8,925 bases of DNA, taken from Synergistaceae bacterium. GTDB taxonomy: Bacteria > Synergistota > Synergistia > Synergistales > Synergistaceae. Every line of letters starts with the position of its first letter. The first letter of the stretch is position 1. The translations under genes and the position numbers were made by a program. The stretch spans positions 1 through 8,925 of the forward strand of contig JAISQC010000264.1 in assembly GCA_031274465.1 (NCBI GenBank), written 5' to 3'. The notes under the pieces were generated by a model that was not told where the DNA came from, made no database searches, and saw only the letters and a program-made list of their open reading frames with translations. Of the stretch, positions 5,123-8,925 are shown in pieces.

Positions 5123-6457
5123 CTATTCTTTTTTCGCCGGCTTCACGCGCAGGGTCATGGAGCTCACCCCCACCACCTCGACCTCGTCGCCGGGCGCAGG
5201 GGGGAGGTGCTCTCCGTCGCACGAAATCCTCCAGTATTCCCCGTGAAGGATGACCATCGGAACCCCCTCCCCTGCGTTCAATATCGTCGCCCGCTCCCCG
5301 ATAAGCCCTTCTATCCCCGACGTGGGCTTGCGGAAATGAGTCTTGCAGACGAGGAACAGGAAGATCAGGTCTACGAGCGCGACCGTAGCCGTCGCGCCTA
5401 TTATGAACCCGGCGGACACGTTGAGCAGCTCACCTCCGGGGGCTTTGAACATCATCAGGCCGCCAACGAGCATCGCGCACACCCCGGCTATCGACAGTAT
5501 GCCGACCCCCCCGACGAAAAGATCGATCACCACGACAGCGATGCCGCCAGCCAGAAGCGCCACGCCGGCGAAGTTGACCGGCAGGACGCGAAGGCCGTAG
5601 GCCGCGATCAGCAGCAGCACGCCCCCGGTCACGCCCATCACGAAGCCCCCGGGCGCCCTCGTCTCGAGCACTATGAGGAATATCCCGGCGAGCAGGGCGA
5701 GGTACGCGATATCCGGGCGCGAGAATATCTCGAGCGCGCGGAGCCGCAGATTCATGCCGACCTGCCTTATCTCGTACGAATCGAGCGAGATGACCGCGTC
5801 GCGCCCCTTGATTTTGACCTCGCGCCCGTTCAGTTTCTCCATGAGGTCGCGCTCGTCGTTGGCGATGAAATCTATGACGTACTGTTCGTAAGCCTCCGTT
5901 GCTGTGAGCGACACGCTGTCGGTCACCATGCTCTCGGCGACGGCCGCGTTGCGCCCGCGCTCCTGCGCGAACGACCTCATCTTGGCAGTGAGGTCGTTGA
6001 TGACCTTGCGGTTCATCTCGCTGTCCTCTATGTCTCCCCCGCCCCCGGTCACCGGGTGCGCCGCGCCTATGTTCGTCCCGGGCGCCATCGCCGCCACGTG
6101 CGCGGCCTGCGCTATGAAGGCGCCGGCCGAAGCCGCCCGCGCCCCGGAAGGCCCGACCCACACGACCACCGGGAAATCGGCGTCCGCTATCTTGGACATG
6201 ATCTGCGACATGGAGTCCACAAGACCGCCCGGAGTGTCCATCTTGAAGACAAGCACGGCGCTTTCTCCCTTGCCGATGCCTTCGAACACGCTTTCGACGT
6301 ACTCCTCCATCGGCACCCCTATCACGCCTTCCAGCGGGGCGACGTAAACTGTGACCGCCGGACCCTCCGCGCCCGACGCGTCGCGCCGCCAGAGCAGGGC
6401 TGCGGCGGTCGCGAGGAAAAACAGGGCTGCTGGCAAAAGACTCTTTTTAAATCTCAT
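5123..6457 (-). CDS. NfeD family membrane serine protease (ClpP-class, long form)
   Basis: A 444-residue long-form NfeD protein. Residues 6-23 are a signal peptide or anchor. Residues 35-205 form a ClpP-like serine protease domain facing outside: VFKMDTPGGLVDSM (70-83), then ARAASAGAFIA with Ser110 as predicted nucleophile, then MAPGTNIGAAHPV (124-136), and SLTATEAYEQYVIDFIA (183-199). The catalytic lysine is less clear; Lys159 and Lys151 are candidates, while the position I align with the archaeal PH1510 lysine reads Arg161. About five membrane helices lie between 250 and 372, followed by the C-terminal NfeD OB-fold domain (380-442). In Pyrococcus the homologue cleaves its stomatin partner, and here a slipin gene lies 78 bp downstream. 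The start ATG overlaps the radA stop as ATGA, indicating translational coupling; its own ribosome site is weak. Confidence 0.92.
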   Translation of the reverse strand: MRFKKSLLPAALFFLATAAALLWRRDASGAEGPAVTVYVAPLEGVIGVPMEEYVESVFEGIGKGESAVLVFKMDTPGGLVDSMSQIMSKIADADFPVVVWVGPSGARAASAGAFIAQAAHVAAMAPGTNIGAAHPVTGGGGDIEDSEMNRKVINDLTAKMRSFAQERGRNAAVAESMVTDSVSLTATEAYEQYVIDFIANDERDLMEKLNGREVKIKGRDAVISLDSYEIRQVGMNLRLRALEIFSRPDIAYLALLAGIFLIVLETRAPGGFVMGVTGGVLLLIAAYGLRVLPVNFAGVALLAGGIAVVVIDLFVGGVGILSIAGVCAMLVGGLMMFKAPGGELLNVSAGFIIGATATVALVDLIFLFLVCKTHFRKPTSGIEGLIGERATILNAGEGVPMVILHGEYWRISCDGEHLPPAPGDEVEVVGVSSMTLRVKPAKKE

Positions 6458-7809
6458 TTCGTCAACCTTTCCACCATTTGGCTTAACGCGAACACCTTCG
6501 TTATCTCGATACCTGGCGGCTTTTCCGCCGGCAGACGCTCCCCCGCGCTTATGAACACGTTTTTGAAGCCCAGCCTTGAAGCCTCCCTGATCCGCAGATG
6601 GGTCCGCGCGACCGGCCTCACCTCGCCGGCAAGGCCGACCTCACCTATGAAGCAGGTGTCGCCCGGTATGGCAACGTCTCGAAGCGACGAAGCCAGCGCC
6701 GCGCATATCGACAGGTCGGCGGCCGGATCCTGAAGCGAAAGCCCGCCTGCCACGTTCGCGTAGATATCGCTGCTACGCGAGAGTATACCACATCTTCTCT
6801 CCAGCACCGCGAGCAGCAGTTGGAGCCTGTTCACCTCGACGCCGCGCGACGTGCGCTTTGGGTAGGGGAAGGGCGTCGGGCACGAGAGCGCCTGTATCTC
6901 GGCGGCCAGAGGCCGCGATCCTTCGAGTGACACCCCTATCGCCACGCCCGGGACTGAAACAGGGCCTTTGCTCCAGTAGAGGTGGCTCGGGTCCGTCACT
7001 GCCGCTAGCCCGCCCTCCTCCATCTCGAATATGCCAAGCTCGTCGGTGCTGCCGAATCGGTTTTTTTCAGCCCTCAGCAGCCGGTGCGACGAAGAACGCT
7101 CGCCGGAGAACAGCAGCACGACGTCCACCATGTGCTCGAGGATTTTAGGGCCGGCTATGGTGCCCTGCTTTGTGATATGGCCGACCATCACCATCGGGAC
7201 GCCGAGCCTCTTGGCCGTCTCCGAGGAACGCCCGGCTACGGCCCTCGCCTGGCTCGGCGAGCCGGCCCAGCCGTTTTCGCCGTCGAGCCTGAACGACTGG
7301 ACCGAGTCTACGACGGCGAACTCGTAGCCCGAAACCGCGCCCAGCATGGCCTCCAGATCGGAATCGCACAGCATGTCCACGTTCTTCTCGCGGATGCCGA
7401 GCCTTTTCGCGCGGTGCGCTATCTGCCCCGCCGATTCCTCGCCCGATATGTAGAGGGTCTTGTGGCCCGCGCCCGCCATCGCGGCGCACGCCTGTAGGAG
7501 GAGCGTGGACTTCCCGACCCCCGGCTCGCCGCCGAGCAGGACCACGCCGCCCTTTATCCAGCCGCCCCCGAGCACCCTGTCGAGCTCGGCGATGCCCGAC
7601 GGCACCCGCTCCTCCGGCGGCACGGCGAGGCTCGATACCGGCTCGAGGCGCGGCCCCGCAACGCGGCCCGCCGCCGCCTCGCGCGGCAGTGCCTCCTCCT
7701 CGAGCGTGCCCCACGCCCCGCATCCGGGGCACTTCCCGACCATCGTCATGCTGACCGCGCCGCATTCGGCGCACCTGTATCTGGCGGAGGCCCGTTTAGC
7801 CTTTGCCAT
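6454..7809 (-). CDS. radA: DNA repair/recombination ATPase RadA (Sms)
   Basis: A 451-residue RadA with full family architecture and usual length. It is a RecA-like ATPase and helicase that drives branch migration of recombination intermediates. The N-terminal C4 zinc finger uses Cys13, Cys16, Cys27 and Cys30. Walker A is GGEPGVGKST (93-102), Walker B is FAVVDS (164-169), and the RadA-specific KNRFG motif is at 249-253. The Lon-protease-like C-terminal domain runs from about 285 (IGVSLEGSRPLAAEIQAL; DPAADLSICAALASS; FIGEVGLAGEVRPV). The start ATG 7809 gives MAKAKRASARYRCAECG, matching the family. The leader is a G run plus CGTTTG rather than canonical GGAGG. It is second in the probable operon, 42 bp after the DRTGG gene. 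Its last bases overlap the NfeD start. Confidence 0.98.
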   Translation of the reverse strand: MAKAKRASARYRCAECGAVSMTMVGKCPGCGAWGTLEEEALPREAAAGRVAGPRLEPVSSLAVPPEERVPSGIAELDRVLGGGWIKGGVVLLGGEPGVGKSTLLLQACAAMAGAGHKTLYISGEESAGQIAHRAKRLGIREKNVDMLCDSDLEAMLGAVSGYEFAVVDSVQSFRLDGENGWAGSPSQARAVAGRSSETAKRLGVPMVMVGHITKQGTIAGPKILEHMVDVVLLFSGERSSSHRLLRAEKNRFGSTDELGIFEMEEGGLAAVTDPSHLYWSKGPVSVPGVAIGVSLEGSRPLAAEIQALSCPTPFPYPKRTSRGVEVNRLQLLLAVLERRCGILSRSSDIYANVAGGLSLQDPAADLSICAALASSLRDVAIPGDTCFIGEVGLAGEVRPVARTHLRIREASRLGFKNVFISAGERLPAEKPPGIEITKVFALSQMVERLTK

Positions 7810-7851
7810 CCAAACGCCCCCCGCATCCGCGCGCGCGGGCGAACACTCCGC

Positions 7852-8205
7852 TCACCCCGTCAGCCCCAGCCGCCCGAGGGCAAGGCACGTTTCGAACATC
7901 GAAGCGCGCGACGTGACGAGGGCGATGTTCTCCGCCCGGCAACGCGCTGCGAGATCGTCAGCCGGCGCGCGCCCGGAGGCCAGTATGACCATGGGGATGC
8001 CCTTTTGCGCCGCGACCGCCGCGACGTTGAGATGGGTCTGGACCGTCACCCAAGCCGCGCCGCATGTGTCTGTGCCCAACACGAAACTCAGCACGTCACA
8101 GACCGCGACGCGATCTACCAACACATCCGCGTCTCCGGGCGCGTGGACCTCGGCGCCGAGCGCGGAGCATATTTCTTTAAGTTTTTTCGAAGCCAAGCCC
8201 TCCAC
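7852..8205 (-). CDS. Small DRTGG-domain protein
   Basis: A 117-residue soluble protein that is almost entirely a DRTGG-type domain. Recognisable positions: KLKEICSALGAEV (8-20), VAVCDVLSFVL (33-43), AAWVTVQTHLNVAAVA (50-65), IPMVILASGRAP (70-81), and a C-terminal ALVTSRASMFETCLALGRL (95-113). DRTGG domains occur in some phosphotransacetylases and CBS-domain proteins, and small stand-alone versions occur near redox and hydrogenase genes in anaerobes. Their ligand is not established, though a nucleotide-type ligand is a reasonable guess. The canonical DRTGG tetrapeptide itself is not conserved (DRVAVCD in its place). The GTG at 8205 is the only reasonable upstream start, but the nearest GGAGG lies inside codons 1-3 rather than ahead of it, so the start is uncertain. 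It is the first gene of the operon ahead of radA. Confidence 0.8.
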   Translation of the reverse strand: MEGLASKKLKEICSALGAEVHAPGDADVLVDRVAVCDVLSFVLGTDTCGAAWVTVQTHLNVAAVAAQKGIPMVILASGRAPADDLAARCRAENIALVTSRASMFETCLALGRLGLTG

Positions 8206-8217
8206 CCCCGTAGCGCT

Positions 8218-8226
8218 ATTATATCA
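8218..8226 (-). promoter_or_regulatory. Extended -10 promoter of the DRTGG-radA-NfeD-slipin operon
   Basis: On the minus strand TGATATAAT is a perfect extended -10 (TGnTATAAT), with no clear -35 at 16-18 bp. Transcription would begin near 8211, only about 6 nt before the GTG at 8205, so the first mRNA would be nearly leaderless. No second minus-strand promoter of similar quality is visible before slipin. Confidence 0.55.
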
Positions 8227-8353
8227 GACCCGAGGCTCAGGGCCGTGAGTTCCATGACCTTGGCTCCCTTTATGTTTGTTTCTCATGGACTGTATAGGTG
8301 GTATTGTTGGTATATCCTGCTTCCCATGTTTGGAAAGATAATCAGCCGATACG

Positions 8354-8382
8354 TTACAATCTTCGCCGGAGAGTGGTATATT
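8354..8382 (+). promoter_or_regulatory. Candidate promoter of the Rpn-family gene
   Basis: TTACAA (8354-8359) and TATATT (8377-8382) are 17 bp apart. The -10 matches at five of six positions, the -35 at only three. The predicted transcription start near 8389 lies before AGGAG (8402-8406) and ATG 8416. The rest of the 8227-8415 gap shows no gene; it is AT-richer than its surroundings and contains in-frame codons extending the Rpn reading frame to ATG 8326, which this promoter would exclude. Confidence 0.4.
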
Positions 8383-8415
8383 AAAGACGAAGCATTGCGA
8401 AAGGAGCCAAGTTAT

Positions 8416-8925
8416 ATGGGCCTCTTGCCATTGGGCATTGATATACTTCCGCCGTCCGACGACCGGATTTTCAAACTGCTCCTGACCTCTCCGGAGGGCA
8501 AGCCGGCGTTGATGGACTTGATCTCGGCGACGATAAAGCGCCCGGTCATTGATGTAATCGTGCGTAACAACGAACTTCCGCTTTGGGACGCCAATGAAAA
8601 AGCTGAACGTTTGGATGTGAACTGCAAAATCGACGACGGCTCCCAAGTCGATCTGGAGATGCAGGCGAGCCGCGTCGAAGAAGATTCAGACGGCGAACAT
8701 AAGAATATCAAGGGAAAGAGCATATACTACCTGTGCGACCTGCATTCATCGCAGCCGTCGAAAGGATTGCGGAGATACGATAAACTGGCCCAGACTTATC
8801 AGGTGACGTTTTGCTCCTATACGGTTTTCCCAAACTGGCCGGATTACGCAAACTCGTTTTCCATGCGCCACGATACCGACAATAAGTTGCTGTCCGACGC
8901 TATTCATGTAATATATGTGGAGTTG
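8416..8925 (+). CDS. Rpn family PD-(D/E)XK nuclease / putative transposase, partial
   Basis: The N-terminal 170 codons of an Rpn-family (recombination-promoting nuclease, PD-(D/E)XK superfamily) protein, continuing past the window edge. Family members are usually about 300 residues. It opens with MGLLPLGIDILPPSDDR and shows LISATIKRPVIDVIVRNNE (35-53), then the nuclease core ERLDVNCKIDDGSQVDLEMQ (64-83), where Asp67 and the E-x-Q of Glu81/Gln83 are predicted metal and catalytic positions. QTYQVTFCSYTVFP (126-139) follows, as in the family. Characterised Rpn proteins cut DNA and raise recombination; the transposase label is historical and no terminal repeats are evident here. The start ATG 8416 has AGGAG (8402-8406) 9 nt upstream. 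The frame stays open back to ATG 8326, but that start lacks a ribosome site. It is divergent from the DRTGG gene. It has no frameshift in the visible part. Confidence 0.9.
   Translation, partial: MGLLPLGIDILPPSDDRIFKLLLTSPEGKPALMDLISATIKRPVIDVIVRNNELPLWDANEKAERLDVNCKIDDGSQVDLEMQASRVEEDSDGEHKNIKGKSIYYLCDLHSSQPSKGLRRYDKLAQTYQVTFCSYTVFPNWPDYANSFSMRHDTDNKLLSDAIHVIYVEL

Noticed and set aside
5207..6733. A 508-codon plus-strand open frame
   Set aside because: It lies antisense to NfeD and the end of radA, both with clear domain motifs. It has no family-like composition and arises from GC-rich third positions.

Overview
The window is about 8.9 kb of GC-rich bacterial chromosome. It most likely comes from Synergistota, possibly a Cloacibacillus- or Synergistes-type amino-acid fermenter. 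That assignment is inferred from three things: the style of the proteins (a DRTGG protein, an NfeD-slipin pair, an Rpn-type nuclease beginning MGLLPLGIDILPPSDDR), frequent ATA isoleucine and AGG arginine codons in GC-rich genes, and the kinds of small repeats present. No rRNA, tRNA or CRISPR array is visible.

Layout, left to right. Positions 1-191 are a complete foldback MITE with 16-bp terminal inverted repeats and a TTAG target duplication. After a long hairpin (199-245) come two minus-strand genes: a class II fructose-bisphosphate aldolase (251-1510) and, upstream of it, a butyrate-kinase homologue (1565-2647) that appears to have lost most catalytic motifs. Divergent from these is a class IV (branched-chain/D-amino-acid type) aminotransferase (2797-3642, plus). 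The gene-poor stretch 3643-3929 holds two copies of a structured repeat, a tiny relic of the same MITE family as at position 1, and a bidirectional rho-independent terminator. Next is a 57-aa YjfB-type putative motility protein (3930-4103, minus) behind a sigma-28-like promoter.

The right half is a probable minus-strand operon, in transcription order: a DRTGG protein (8205-7852), RadA (7809-6454), a membrane NfeD/ClpP-class protease (6457-5123, start overlapping the radA stop as ATGA) and a slipin/stomatin-like SPFH protein (5044-4268). A divergent Rpn-family PD-(D/E)XK nuclease/putative transposase starts at 8416 and runs off the window.

How the genes fit together: NfeD and slipin are a known protease-substrate membrane pair. 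The aminotransferase beside a Buk-fold protein suggests branched-chain amino-acid or short-chain acyl metabolism, but the Buk homologue is probably not an ordinary kinase and may be regulatory. The most unusual items are this apparent pseudo-kinase, the sigma-28-like promoter on a 57-codon gene, and the two-stage record of one MITE family (an intact copy and a collapsed copy).
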